From MGIIb-O5 sp036154155 (lineage in GTDB: Archaea; Thermoplasmatota; Poseidoniia; Poseidoniales; Thalassarchaeaceae), in assembly GCA_036154155.1 (NCBI GenBank), contig JAYZLP010000023.1:6760-70759 (forward strand): a DNA stretch of 64,000 nucleotides, in the 5' to 3' direction. Below, one piece after another: positions 8,761-18,178 of this stretch (position 1 is its first letter; each line of letters opens with the position of its first letter). The position numbers were made by a program, and so were the translations under genes. Under the pieces are notes generated by a model. It was not told the origin of the DNA and made no database searches. It saw nothing but the letters and a program-made list of their open reading frames with translations.

Positions 8761-10479
8761 TCAAAACATCCCGTTAAGGCTCCTCGAGCCAATTCCTTCG
8801 ATGACCATTTCTATGGGAGCCCGGATCTGCATCTGATCGTCTCTTCTTCGAACTGTCACAGTCCTGTCTTCCAATGATGTATGATCAACGGTAATCGCCC
8901 ATGGCACCCCAATTTCGTCTGCTCTCGCATACCTCCTGCCAATGGACCTTGAAGTGTCAATATCTGCCCTAATGCCCGGGATTGAGTTTATTTCGGATGC
9001 TAGATTCCTCGCCAACTCGTCCATACCATCCTTGTCGAATAGGGGTAGGACCGATACATCGTAGGGGGTTACACGTTCGTCTAGTGATAGTATTGTGTAC
9101 TCTTCCCCCTCCTTCCCGCTTTCGTTGAATGCATGGTCAATAACATGCCAAATTATCCTATCAATGCCGAATGCTGGCTCAACGACATGAGGGGTGAACC
9201 ACTCGCCATGCACGTTTACTTCCTCGAACCTCCTAGTTACCATCTCCGAGGTAATTTCCACAATTTCCCCCTCCCCAATATCGATAGAGAAAGGTAAATT
9301 TCCGGGGATCTCCTCCAATCTGGAGAGCGCATCAGATACATTCGAGGCCTTACCTTTGAAGATAGGCCCAATTACCGATCCAATAGGAGAAAGAACCTCT
9401 CTCTTGACAAGAACAGGTTCCGAATACTGCCTCCACCCCCTCAGCAGATTAGTTCCTGAGTGCTCTTCGTGTGACTCAAGATCGTGACAGGTCCTGTTGG
9501 CGATTCCAACGCACTCGATCCACCCATACTCGCCAAATATCTCGCAATCCCAGCAATCTGATGCATAATGCGCCATCTCTGTACTGGTGTGTTGCCTGAA
9601 TCTAATTTTCGAACCATCAATGCCGATGCCAACAAGGAAATCCCATGTTCGTGCTAGGAACCAAGCCACAGTAGGGTGCTTGATCATCCCCCTTTCAAGG
9701 GCATCAGCGAAGGATATTCTGTGAGTCTCAAGATCCCCTCCCTCGGGATCGGGAACCAATTCTACAGGGGTATCCAACCCTCCAATATCACCCATTGGCG
9801 GGTCCTGTGGATCAATGAAGTATTCCAACTCAGCCATATTAAATTCCCTTAGCCTAATCATGCCCTGCCTCGGACTAATCTCGTTCCGGTATCCCCTGCC
9901 TGTCTGCAATGCTCCAAATGGAAGCTTCTGCTTGAAATGCCGGTAAAGGGAGGGGTACAACATGAACATCCCCTGTGCAGTTTCCGGCCTCATATAGGCC
10001 TCCCTTCCTCCCTTCATTGCTCCGATGGTAGTTGGAAACATCAGGTTCATCGGTTTAGCGGGATTCCAGTTGCACTCCCCACAGTTCGGGCATGTTACTC
10101 CCTCGGCAGAAATCACGTCGTCAATCTCTCTGCCTGAAATCGAATCAGGGTTCGGGTGTCTCCCTTCTATGAGGTGATCACTCCTGAATATGCCCTCGCA
10201 AGAAATACACTCTGACATGTGGTCATTGAACTCCCCGACATGCCCACTAGCCACAAGAACCTCCTTCGGCGTTATTGAGGGCGAGTCAATTTCTACGACA
10301 TCACCTTGGCTCGTCCAATGGTCGACCCAGGATTCTACGACCCTTCTTTTGATCCTAGCCCCAACGGGGCCGTAATCTATCAATCCAGAAACTCCTCCGT
10401 ATATCTCAAAAGATGGGAGGACAATACCTCTCCTCCTCATCATGGAAGTTAGACGCTCCAATCTACCCTCTTCGGACAT
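8761..10479 (-). CDS. glyS: Glycyl-tRNA synthetase (archaeal/eukaryotic class II type)
   Basis: This enzyme charges tRNA-Gly. The 572-residue protein begins MSEEGRLERLTSMMRRRGIV, then SFEIYGGVSGLIDYGPVG, the standard start of the dimeric type. Zinc-knuckle-like CISCEG and CPNCGEC pairs lie at about residues 87 and 135. Class II motif 2 is visible as QTGRGYRNEISPRQG. A motif 3-like segment, EPAFGIDRI, comes before the C-terminal anticodon-binding domain. Its ATG faces the Lhr-like helicase gene across a 170-bp divergent intergenic region. Confidence 0.95.
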   Translation of the reverse strand: MSEEGRLERLTSMMRRRGIVLPSFEIYGGVSGLIDYGPVGARIKRRVVESWVDHWTSQGDVVEIDSPSITPKEVLVASGHVGEFNDHMSECISCEGIFRSDHLIEGRHPNPDSISGREIDDVISAEGVTCPNCGECNWNPAKPMNLMFPTTIGAMKGGREAYMRPETAQGMFMLYPSLYRHFKQKLPFGALQTGRGYRNEISPRQGMIRLREFNMAELEYFIDPQDPPMGDIGGLDTPVELVPDPEGGDLETHRISFADALERGMIKHPTVAWFLARTWDFLVGIGIDGSKIRFRQHTSTEMAHYASDCWDCEIFGEYGWIECVGIANRTCHDLESHEEHSGTNLLRGWRQYSEPVLVKREVLSPIGSVIGPIFKGKASNVSDALSRLEEIPGNLPFSIDIGEGEIVEITSEMVTRRFEEVNVHGEWFTPHVVEPAFGIDRIIWHVIDHAFNESGKEGEEYTILSLDERVTPYDVSVLPLFDKDGMDELARNLASEINSIPGIRADIDTSRSIGRRYARADEIGVPWAITVDHTSLEDRTVTVRRRDDQMQIRAPIEMVIEGIGSRSLNGMF

Positions 10480-10649
10480 GTTCGAGTCATCGACTCTCCC
10501 ATCTCGCTTTCAAGCCATCCTAGCATTATGGCGCTAGAACGTCTATACTGCACTAATTGCATCACCGCCATCCCAATGCACTGTATTCCTCGAGAAGATA
10601 ACATTGATGTACGTACACGAGGCCCGCCAACCGTTAGGTGCACGAAAAA
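10480..10649. promoter_or_regulatory. Divergent intergenic region between glyS and the Lhr-like helicase
   Basis: This 170-bp gap must hold promoters for both divergent genes. It contains a perfect 10-bp palindrome TGTACGTACA at 10609-10618, about 32 bp upstream of the helicase ATG. It also contains an inverted repeat CTAGC/GCTAG with an 8-nt spacer at about 10519-10536. AGGTG at 10636-10640 is a plausible ribosome-binding site for the ATG at 10650. No clear TATA box was identified. Confidence 0.3.
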
Positions 10650-13600
10650 ATGCCAATAATTGAGTACGTAGAAGACCGGATGGAGACAGAGGAGCTTTTG
10701 GAAAACCTCAGTCAACCAGTAAGGAACTGGTTCACGGACAAGTTTCCCGATTTCACGGAGCCTCAGAAGGTCGCTATACCTAGGATACTCAAGGGTGAGC
10801 ACCTACTGCTCTGCTCTCCAACAGGATCGGGAAAGACGCTAACGGCCTTCCTCACAATTATCGACGACTTGGTAAGGAGATCCCTCGATGGTTCACTCTC
10901 GGACTCCGTTCAGTGCGTCTATATCTCCCCGATTAAGGCCCTGGCTAATGACATTGAGAAGAATCTGATAGGCCCATTAGAGGAAATCAAGGAGAGGTAC
11001 CTGCCCAGCAGGGCCAAGGAAATAAAAGTCGGACTAAGAACGGGAGACACCCCTCAGAGCGAGAGGGAAAAGATGCTCAGGAAACCCCCTCACATCCTTA
11101 TTACAACCCCAGAATCACTCGCTCTAGGACTCGCCTCCAAGAGGTTCAGGCCAATCCTTGACGAGATGAAGTGGCTAATTATCGACGAGATGCACTCACT
11201 GGTCCCAACAAAGAGGGGGACTCACTTATCCCTAAGTATGGCCCTAATGGACTCAGTCGTGTCTTCCGAGGTCCAAAGAATCGGGATTAGCGCGACTATG
11301 GAACCCCTTGACGCCGTCGCTGAGTTCCTAGTTGCTAGCGACTCAAGAGAGAGGGACGAGGATAATCAGAAGGTCGCCATAGCAAAAATCTCTGGAGACA
11401 GAGAATTGGACCTTGACATCATCCTCCCAACCCCCAGATTCAGCTCAACTCCCGTGAAGGAGGTCCTCGATCACAATATAGACAGGATCAAGGAACTTGT
11501 CGAGGCACATACTACCACTCTGGTCTTCGTCAATACTAGGAATATGACCGAGACATTCGTTCAGAAGCTAAAGGTAGCAGGTTTGGAGGGCGTAGAGGGC
11601 CATCACGGATCTATGGACAAGGCAATCAGGCTAGATGTTGAGAGGCAGCTGAAGAACGGCCTTCTCCGATGCGTGGTTTCCTCCTCAAGCCTTGAGATGG
11701 GTATAGATATCGGTTCAGTAGACCTAGTCATCCAGGTTGGGTCACCTGGATCAATAGCCACAGCTCTCCAGAGAATTGGCCGTGCTGGCCATCAGGTAGG
11801 GGGCCTTCCTCGGGCTAGGTTCCTCCCCACCTCGCCTCACGACCTACTCGAGGTGGTCGCGCTTCAAACTGCTATACTAGAGGGTGAAATGGACCTTCTA
11901 AAATTCCCTGAAAATTGCTTGGACGTGCTAGCGCAATTCCTCATTGGACTAACAATCATCAAAGAATGGGATATTGATGAGGCATTCGACCTAGTCTCCT
12001 CTTCATGGCCATACAGATCGCTTCCCTATGATGATTACATCGAGGTTCTCGACATGCTCGACGAGGAGCGTAGGCTTTGGCTAGACTGGGAAGACAACAA
12101 GTTCGGGAAGAGAGGGTTTGCCCAGATGATATACTACACCAATATTGGAACCATAGCCCCCGATAACAACTACCTCGTATTCACAGGGGACGGGACCCTA
12201 GTCGGACAGTTGTCATCCTCTTTCGTTTCCAGTCTCCGGAATGGCGACGTATTCCTTCTTGGAGGCTCCACATACAGGGTTGCAAGTGTAAGGGGGACTA
12301 GGGTGAATGTTACTCCTGCAACAGGATATAGGCCCACTATACCTTCCTGGACTGGCGAGGCCAACAGCAGGACCCACGAGCTGAGCCAGGCAGTCTTGAG
12401 GCTACTGGGGCACGTATCAATTGGAATTAGGATGGGCGAAGACTCCGAGCCACTCCTGATTGACGCCCTAGGGCTCAATAGGCCAGTCGCACTAGCATTG
12501 AAGCAGTTTCTCGATGAGCACTCCGCGACGACATTCCAGGTTCCATCAAATGACAGAATCCTAGTCGAGCAGGTAGAAGCCCCCCTTCCCACATATGTCG
12601 TAACAACCTGCAGAGGGAGGGCATTCAATCTGGCACTGGGCTACCTTTTCGCCGGAATAGCGGCTCAGGACAATGTAATAGTTCACGAATTGTCATTCGA
12701 TGAGAATGGATTCATGGCCAAACTAAGCCACGAGGTCGAGATATCGAAAATACCCGATGTTTTCAGGAACGACTCCAGTGAGGAGGTTCTTCAGAGGTAT
12801 CTCATGGATTCGCAATTGTTTGCAAAGAGATTCAGGGAAGTCTCATCAAGAAGCATGCTTAATCCTCGTAGGATAGGATCCGAGGAAGTTAGTCCCAAGC
12901 AGTTCCAACAAAAGGCAGAGGCAATCATGACAAAGCATAGGCAGTTGGATGGCTCGGTAATTATTCGAGAAGCCATGAATGAGATCATGAATGGCGATTT
13001 GGATATGAAGCAGCTAAGGAACTTCATCATGAGGATGGATAGTGAGGATGTCAGGATTGTTCATCGAAGGGTGAAGATGCCGTCCCCTCTGGGAATGACG
13101 CTTTTCATGTCAGCATTCGAGGACCTATTGAGCCTCAGAACTCGGGCCTACCTAATCAAGGACGTAGACCCCGAGATCCTCAGGAGGCTTCTAGGTGCTC
13201 GCTCATTGGCCACAGATCTCGACAAAGAGAGAATCGGAGAATATTACCAATCGAAGGTCGCTGTTCCGAATGACGCACTTAGCCTTCTAAGACTCATGGA
13301 TATGGGAGGGGGCTTGGAGAGGCAACTCACACACCCTCTCTACAGTGAGAAACTAAAGGGCCTCGATTTCGATACACTTAGGGGATGGGTGCACGAATTA
13401 GCTGAGAGGGGCCTGATTACAAAGGTCCGTAATACGAACCACGAGCAAATCGATGACAAGTGGTTCTCGATGAGGATGGCCAGCGTTCATGGCACCCTGG
13501 GTTGCCTAGCCGTGGCCGGGGCTTCTGAGATGGACGATCTTAGGGCACTTTACACAGGGGGAATGACATACGAGATGGCAGAGGGCTTCAAGGGATCAGA

Positions 13601-15938
13601 ACCCGAGAGATGGGTAGAATCAAATCTCTCCGACCCCATCGACTGCCTCAGGCTAAAGCTCCTTGATATGCTGGGTTCAGAGGGCCCTCAAACATTGGAA
13701 TCACTAAGTGAAAGGCTACCATTCCCCCTCGCCCAAGTTGAATCTGTCCTTCAGGAGTTGGAGATGAGAAACCTGGTTTCAATTGGCTTCTTCACTCAGA
13801 CAGACGAAGGCGAGTTTATCCTGAGGGTGGATGAGTACAGAATAACAGGTGGAAGCGTCGAAGTTGTAGACTACAGGACCCTGCAGACTTTGCTTCTCCA
13901 GAAGTCATTCACCAAGTTCGACGAGCCTTCTGAGGCCATACGATCACTGGCCCTAATCCAGAGAAGGGATGAGTTGCTACACAGGGTCGACAACTACAGG
14001 TTCAGGGATTGGAAAGATATCAAACACGATCCGGATGTATTCAATGGAAGACTCCTCCATAACCGAGTCGGCTACACAACTAGAGACCAACTTCCAATGC
14101 TTCAGGGGCTCAGGACTGAGCCGTGGTTAGGCGCTCTTGAAACCGAGCTTCTGGAGAAGATTCCCGAGGAAGGAATTACTCGCACTGAGCTATTCTCGGA
14201 ATACCCCCGAGGAAAGGAAAACCAGCACATACAGAAGAGCCTCAAGAGGGCCCTTTCCAATCTAGAGAGGCAACTTGTGGTAGCCAAGCAGTTCCTCGAT
14301 ATGCCTAACAGGAGGAGGTCAGTAGCGATATTCAGGAAGGTCCATGGTGCGATTGAAGCAATGCCCTTCCCCCAGGCACTCTCCACTCTGATAAAGAAAA
14401 TCGGACCAGTGAGGCTACACACTCTACGCTTCTTCGTAAGCAGACCTGTCGAGGAGTTGGCAGAGGTCCTCAGAGAGCTAGAGTCTGACGGCAGCATATG
14501 CAGAGTAGTCGCACTGCAACCAGACCCAACTGACTACTATGCTTCCCATGAAGATGCAGAGAGGCTCCTATCCCCAATGCCCGAGGATAGGGAAATGAGG
14601 ATACTTTCCCAATCAGACCCATTCTGCAGCAGGTTCATCCAGGAGGTCAGGATGATACTCAAACAGGGCTGGTACCACCCTGTCTTCAAAGGGGTCGACC
14701 CCATTGGCAGAATTCTTATGTTCGTAGTAAACGACTACCTGGAAATTAAGGACATCAACATCCCCCATTCGTATCTCGACGAATTCAAGGTGGCGTTCAA
14801 CGATCTACTGGAAAACTATCGGGATAGGCTAGTGGACGTCTCAGTAATCCATGCCTTCAATGGGGTCCCAGTGCATGATTGTGACGAGAACATCCAGTCA
14901 ATTCTTTCTGAATTGGGATTCTCATCCATGGGCGACGATGAGAGGTATATCAGAGGCGGAATTGTGGAACCGCGCCCCCGCCAAGAGATCAATAGGAGGC
15001 TATTCCATCGTCACAACGTCCACCAGAATAGCCGCTGGGAAAATGAGACCTTCGCCCTGAAGGATATTGACGAGCTCAGGGACGACTTCGCCTTGAGGGG
15101 ACGTTGCGAGATGTTCCGTGTAGACCTCCAGTCGATGGCCGCTACAGAGCAACTACACCAAGGCACTAATCTCAGGGGCCACCAGGTCTGGGCCAGACTG
15201 CCCCATTTCCAGAGGCTACTGACGATCCGGAACATGCAGCCCGAGGACGATGTACTGGGAATCCTCGATTTCTTCAGTAACCACAATGATCCATCTGTGT
15301 TTATGGAAAGGCTGGCAATGAAGAGGGGAGAGTTCAGGAAACTGATATCCCCATTGGTCAGGAGCGGCCATCTCGTCCAAGATTATCGCGGCGGTTTCAA
15401 GACCGTGAAACCACTTGAGGGAGTCGACCTCTGGCAGATTAAGAGTGACTACCTGAGAGACATGGTCGAGGAGTACCCTGTAATTACGATGAAGCAATTC
15501 GAGAGGCTAGCCGGAACCCCATTCGCCCCTGAGGAAATTAGTGACGTTCTTCATGAGTTTGAGGAGGATGGCACGCTCATCAAGGGCTTCCTCGTCGATG
15601 ACCAACACGACATCTCATGGGGGCGCAAGGACCTTTTGGAAGTTGAGGGGATACCCAGAACAAGAGATCTAGTAATACCTCCTTCGGACTCTCTGATTCA
15701 CTACTTTGGAGGGATTCTACGGGAAAAGTTCGGCTACGGCTCCGCCTACTTGGTGTTCCACAAGGAGGAGCCCATTGCCGCATTCAAGGCCAATACTAGG
15801 AACGGAACCATCGATGTCACCGATTTCGTTGGCGACTCCGAGCTTGAGAAGGAGGCCCTGAGGGTGATGAAGGAGTTCGCCTGGGAGCACCAGATGCCCC
15901 TAACGGGAGAGCTATACGAAAAGCTCAGGTCAAGATGA
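10650..15938 (+). CDS. lhr: Very large Lhr-type DExH helicase
   Basis: This is an Lhr-family superfamily 2 helicase, expected to translocate on single-stranded nucleic acid in DNA or RNA repair. Visible motifs (numbered from 10650) are Walker A SPTGSGKT at about 57-64, DEMH at about 179-182, SAT at about 214 and QRIGRAGHQ at about 374. A winged-helix and Lhr-core region follows, to about residue 850. The remaining 900 residues are mostly charged, helix-rich sequence with several winged-helix-like blocks. Total length is about 1762 residues, against about 850-950 for usual archaeal Lhr-core proteins and about 1500 for long bacterial Lhr. A GTG at 10638 is an alternative start. The end overlaps the archaeosortase gene by 9 bp. 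Confidence 0.88.
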   Translation: MPIIEYVEDRMETEELLENLSQPVRNWFTDKFPDFTEPQKVAIPRILKGEHLLLCSPTGSGKTLTAFLTIIDDLVRRSLDGSLSDSVQCVYISPIKALANDIEKNLIGPLEEIKERYLPSRAKEIKVGLRTGDTPQSEREKMLRKPPHILITTPESLALGLASKRFRPILDEMKWLIIDEMHSLVPTKRGTHLSLSMALMDSVVSSEVQRIGISATMEPLDAVAEFLVASDSRERDEDNQKVAIAKISGDRELDLDIILPTPRFSSTPVKEVLDHNIDRIKELVEAHTTTLVFVNTRNMTETFVQKLKVAGLEGVEGHHGSMDKAIRLDVERQLKNGLLRCVVSSSSLEMGIDIGSVDLVIQVGSPGSIATALQRIGRAGHQVGGLPRARFLPTSPHDLLEVVALQTAILEGEMDLLKFPENCLDVLAQFLIGLTIIKEWDIDEAFDLVSSSWPYRSLPYDDYIEVLDMLDEERRLWLDWEDNKFGKRGFAQMIYYTNIGTIAPDNNYLVFTGDGTLVGQLSSSFVSSLRNGDVFLLGGSTYRVASVRGTRVNVTPATGYRPTIPSWTGEANSRTHELSQAVLRLLGHVSIGIRMGEDSEPLLIDALGLNRPVALALKQFLDEHSATTFQVPSNDRILVEQVEAPLPTYVVTTCRGRAFNLALGYLFAGIAAQDNVIVHELSFDENGFMAKLSHEVEISKIPDVFRNDSSEEVLQRYLMDSQLFAKRFREVSSRSMLNPRRIGSEEVSPKQFQQKAEAIMTKHRQLDGSVIIREAMNEIMNGDLDMKQLRNFIMRMDSEDVRIVHRRVKMPSPLGMTLFMSAFEDLLSLRTRAYLIKDVDPEILRRLLGARSLATDLDKERIGEYYQSKVAVPNDALSLLRLMDMGGGLERQLTHPLYSEKLKGLDFDTLRGWVHELAERGLITKVRNTNHEQIDDKWFSMRMASVHGTLGCLAVAGASEMDDLRALYTGGMTYEMAEGFKGSEPERWVESNLSDPIDCLRLKLLDMLGSEGPQTLESLSERLPFPLAQVESVLQELEMRNLVSIGFFTQTDEGEFILRVDEYRITGGSVEVVDYRTLQTLLLQKSFTKFDEPSEAIRSLALIQRRDELLHRVDNYRFRDWKDIKHDPDVFNGRLLHNRVGYTTRDQLPMLQGLRTEPWLGALETELLEKIPEEGITRTELFSEYPRGKENQHIQKSLKRALSNLERQLVVAKQFLDMPNRRRSVAIFRKVHGAIEAMPFPQALSTLIKKIGPVRLHTLRFFVSRPVEELAEVLRELESDGSICRVVALQPDPTDYYASHEDAERLLSPMPEDREMRILSQSDPFCSRFIQEVRMILKQGWYHPVFKGVDPIGRILMFVVNDYLEIKDINIPHSYLDEFKVAFNDLLENYRDRLVDVSVIHAFNGVPVHDCDENIQSILSELGFSSMGDDERYIRGGIVEPRPRQEINRRLFHRHNVHQNSRWENETFALKDIDELRDDFALRGRCEMFRVDLQSMAATEQLHQGTNLRGHQVWARLPHFQRLLTIRNMQPEDDVLGILDFFSNHNDPSVFMERLAMKRGEFRKLISPLVRSGHLVQDYRGGFKTVKPLEGVDLWQIKSDYLRDMVEEYPVITMKQFERLAGTPFAPEEISDVLHEFEEDGTLIKGFLVDDQHDISWGRKDLLEVEGIPRTRDLVIPPSDSLIHYFGGILREKFGYGSAYLVFHKEEPIAAFKANTRNGTIDVTDFVGDSELEKEALRVMKEFAWEHQMPLTGELYEKLRSR

Positions 15939-16910
15939 TTTCTCAGGATCAGGACCTTCGATAATATCCATCAGTGGCTTCAGAATTCTCAGTATGTGCC
16001 TGTGTAATTCAGGTAATATATCGAACAGTGCTATGGCCATCAGGAACATTGCGAATAGGCTGGCAAACTTCGCCGCATAACTGTGCGTGAAATCGAACAT
16101 GCCGATTCCCAGAAAGGTCCAGTCAACATAAGTATCGCTGAGCCAAACAATTCCCGCATTCCTGAAGACATTCAGAACGTGAATGGTAGGCAGGACGATC
16201 AACAGCGCGCGCATTCTGCGCTTCCAGGGGACTGACCTGAGAGCGAAAATAGCTCCTACGAAGATTATCATTGATTGCAGCCCCGAGCATGCGAGGATGA
16301 AACTCACGCTAACTGGAGTCCCATCAGAGTGACTGAAAGGTACGAAGAATCCACTTTCACCAAGTGGCTGCGTGAGGATCCACTTGCTTCCCTCCCACTG
16401 TGAGGCAAGTATGTCCCCCTCTGGCAGGTCGACCCTCATCAGTCCGACTTCGTATGACCCCATGCCTGCAAACTCAAGTAGCCATTCCGTGCTATGTGCC
16501 GTGAAACTGACAAACGCCATATTCAGCATAGGCACGCTGTAGACCGTGTAGTAAGGGATGACCGACCAAACAACCGCCCCTCTGAGCCAAACCAATGACT
16601 CTGGAGCCATCTCCCAGTTTCTAACCTCCCAAATCCCGAGTGCTATTCCCGCAGGCAACGCTCCCGCTGTCATCGCAACCAACACGGGATCAGAAATTTC
16701 CACGAAATGCGAAGACTGCAAGTAGAAGAACAAACCGAGAAATGACCACCCTATGGCCGAGCAATATGGAGAATATGACTTATCTTGGAGGTGAAAACCT
16801 ACTCCCAATAGGATAGCCCCCATCCAGCAGAATGACAGTCCCAACGTGAACTCCGTGACTCCAATTACCTCTGCCAAAGAGCCCACAAGCACCCCCACAG
16901 GCTCCTCCAT
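15930..16910 (-). CDS. Archaeosortase/exosortase-family protein
   Basis: Archaeosortases are membrane cysteine transpeptidases that cleave a C-terminal tripartite signal on secreted proteins and join the protein to a lipid anchor. The 326-residue protein has about eight membrane spans. The catalytic triad is visible in the expected order: Cys208 in ACSGLQSM, Arg250 in NVFRNAG and His276 in FDFTHSY. A large extracytoplasmic loop lies around residues 150-200. The ATG at 16910 is preferred because a longer frame runs into the divergent gmhA-like start. Its neighbours are sugar-phosphate genes, suggesting cell-surface biogenesis. No certain target protein was found in the window. Confidence 0.85.
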   Translation of the reverse strand: MEEPVGVLVGSLAEVIGVTEFTLGLSFCWMGAILLGVGFHLQDKSYSPYCSAIGWSFLGLFFYLQSSHFVEISDPVLVAMTAGALPAGIALGIWEVRNWEMAPESLVWLRGAVVWSVIPYYTVYSVPMLNMAFVSFTAHSTEWLLEFAGMGSYEVGLMRVDLPEGDILASQWEGSKWILTQPLGESGFFVPFSHSDGTPVSVSFILACSGLQSMIIFVGAIFALRSVPWKRRMRALLIVLPTIHVLNVFRNAGIVWLSDTYVDWTFLGIGMFDFTHSYAAKFASLFAMFLMAIALFDILPELHRHILRILKPLMDIIEGPDPEKSS

Positions 16911-16971
16911 ATGTGCCAATGAGTCATCAACCCGTAAATATGATGCCCTCGACGGACAACCCGGTAAACAC

Positions 16972-17541
16972 ATGGCATTCGACTTCGAGGAGTTCGCAAA
17001 TTCCTATATTTCGGACCTAAAAAGGACGCTCAGTGAACTCCCAATGGAGCCTATTTCGTCATTTTGGAGGATGGTTGAGGAAGTCAGATCCTCGGGCGGC
17101 AGTGTACACTTCATTGGTAACGGAGGAAGTGCAGCCACTCCCTCCCATAGTGCAGGGGACTGGTCCAAGGAACTGTCTCTGAGAACTATTTCACACACTG
17201 ATAACACTTCTTCACTTACCGCATGGGCAAACGACACGGATTACTCCAACATTTTCGTTGGACAATTATCCACATTTGTAAGCGACGGTGACTTAGTGGT
17301 GGCTTACAGTGGCTCCGGAAACTCAGAGAACGTACTGAATGGAATCTCTTTCGCCAAGGAAAATGGCTGCTCAACGGCAGCAATTACTGGCGACTACAAA
17401 GGTTTGGCAGGAGGAAAACTCGCTAAGCTTGCAGACGTGGCCATTGTTGTTCCGACCACTTCGATGGAGAGGATCGAGGATGTTCAACTAGTGATTAATC
17501 ACATCATCAAGGAAGCCGTCAAATCGAACAATGGGTTGTGA
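16972..17541 (+). CDS. gmhA: SIS-domain phosphosugar isomerase, GmhA-like
   Basis: GmhA converts sedoheptulose-7-phosphate to glycero-manno-heptose-7-phosphate for heptose in surface glycans. The 189-residue protein has SIS-fold phosphate-binding segments FIGNGGSAATPSHSAGDW and YSGSGNSENVLNG, and a late TSMERIEDVQLVINHIIKE helix with the typical E..Q..H pattern. Size and motifs match GmhA. It overlaps the gmhB-like gene by 11 nt, which supports a heptose pathway rather than a generic SIS role. The final sugar in an archaeon is unknown. Confidence 0.83.
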   Translation: MAFDFEEFANSYISDLKRTLSELPMEPISSFWRMVEEVRSSGGSVHFIGNGGSAATPSHSAGDWSKELSLRTISHTDNTSSLTAWANDTDYSNIFVGQLSTFVSDGDLVVAYSGSGNSENVLNGISFAKENGCSTAAITGDYKGLAGGKLAKLADVAIVVPTTSMERIEDVQLVINHIIKEAVKSNNGL

Positions 17542-18178
17542 TACAATGCTCCCACCCCAAAGGGACTCAGGAAAACTCGAACAACCACTGGATTTGATGC
17601 CGCTACCCGATATGAAAGCATGGGATGGTAGAATCGCATACCTTGACAGGGACGGCGTCATAAACAGAGGTTTCGAGGACTACGTCAATTCAGTCGATGA
17701 GGTCGAGTTACTACCAATGGCAGCTAAGTCAATTGGCGAACTCAGGAGATCAGGCTTCAGGGTTTGCGTTGTGACAAACCAGTCACCAGTGGGTCGCGGA
17801 CTTTGGAGCAGAGAAAACCTAGCTTCAATTCATTCCGAGATAAGGAGGCTCCTCCTCATAGACGACAAGGACGCGCATCTGGACTTAGTTCTGCATAGCC
17901 CATACGCCCCATGGGAGAACTCTTGGGCAAGAAAGCCGAATCCTGGGATGCTGGAGGCATCAAGACAAATAATGAATCATGCTCATTCGGACTCTTCGTT
18001 ATCAGGCCTAACCATATTGTACGGCCCTGATTGGAAGGATAGGCCATCAGAGGAAGGCTCAGTAATGGTCGGTGACAGGGGAGTTGACATGAAGGCATCC
18101 GCCGAATTTGGAGTAATTGGTTATAGGTGCGATCCCGATGATGGAATTGGTGGGGTCATCGAATCTATCCTGGGGTGA
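17531..18178 (+). CDS. gmhB: HAD-family heptose bisphosphate phosphatase, GmhB/HisB-N-like
   Basis: GmhB removes a phosphate from heptose-1,7-bisphosphate. The HAD motifs are present: YLDRDGVIN (DxD), VVTNQSPVGRG, RKPNPGML (motif III Lys) and MVGDRGVDMKAS. The zinc-binding Cys/His loop that normally precedes RKP in GmhB is absent here; the loop reads LHSPYAPWENSWA, without Cys. The protein has 215 residues. A second in-frame ATG lies at 17546. It overlaps the gmhA-like gene, and its stop overlaps a possible GTG start of tiaS. Confidence 0.8.
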   Translation: MGCDTMLPPQRDSGKLEQPLDLMPLPDMKAWDGRIAYLDRDGVINRGFEDYVNSVDEVELLPMAAKSIGELRRSGFRVCVVTNQSPVGRGLWSRENLASIHSEIRRLLLIDDKDAHLDLVLHSPYAPWENSWARKPNPGMLEASRQIMNHAHSDSSLSGLTILYGPDWKDRPSEEGSVMVGDRGVDMKASAEFGVIGYRCDPDDGIGGVIESILG

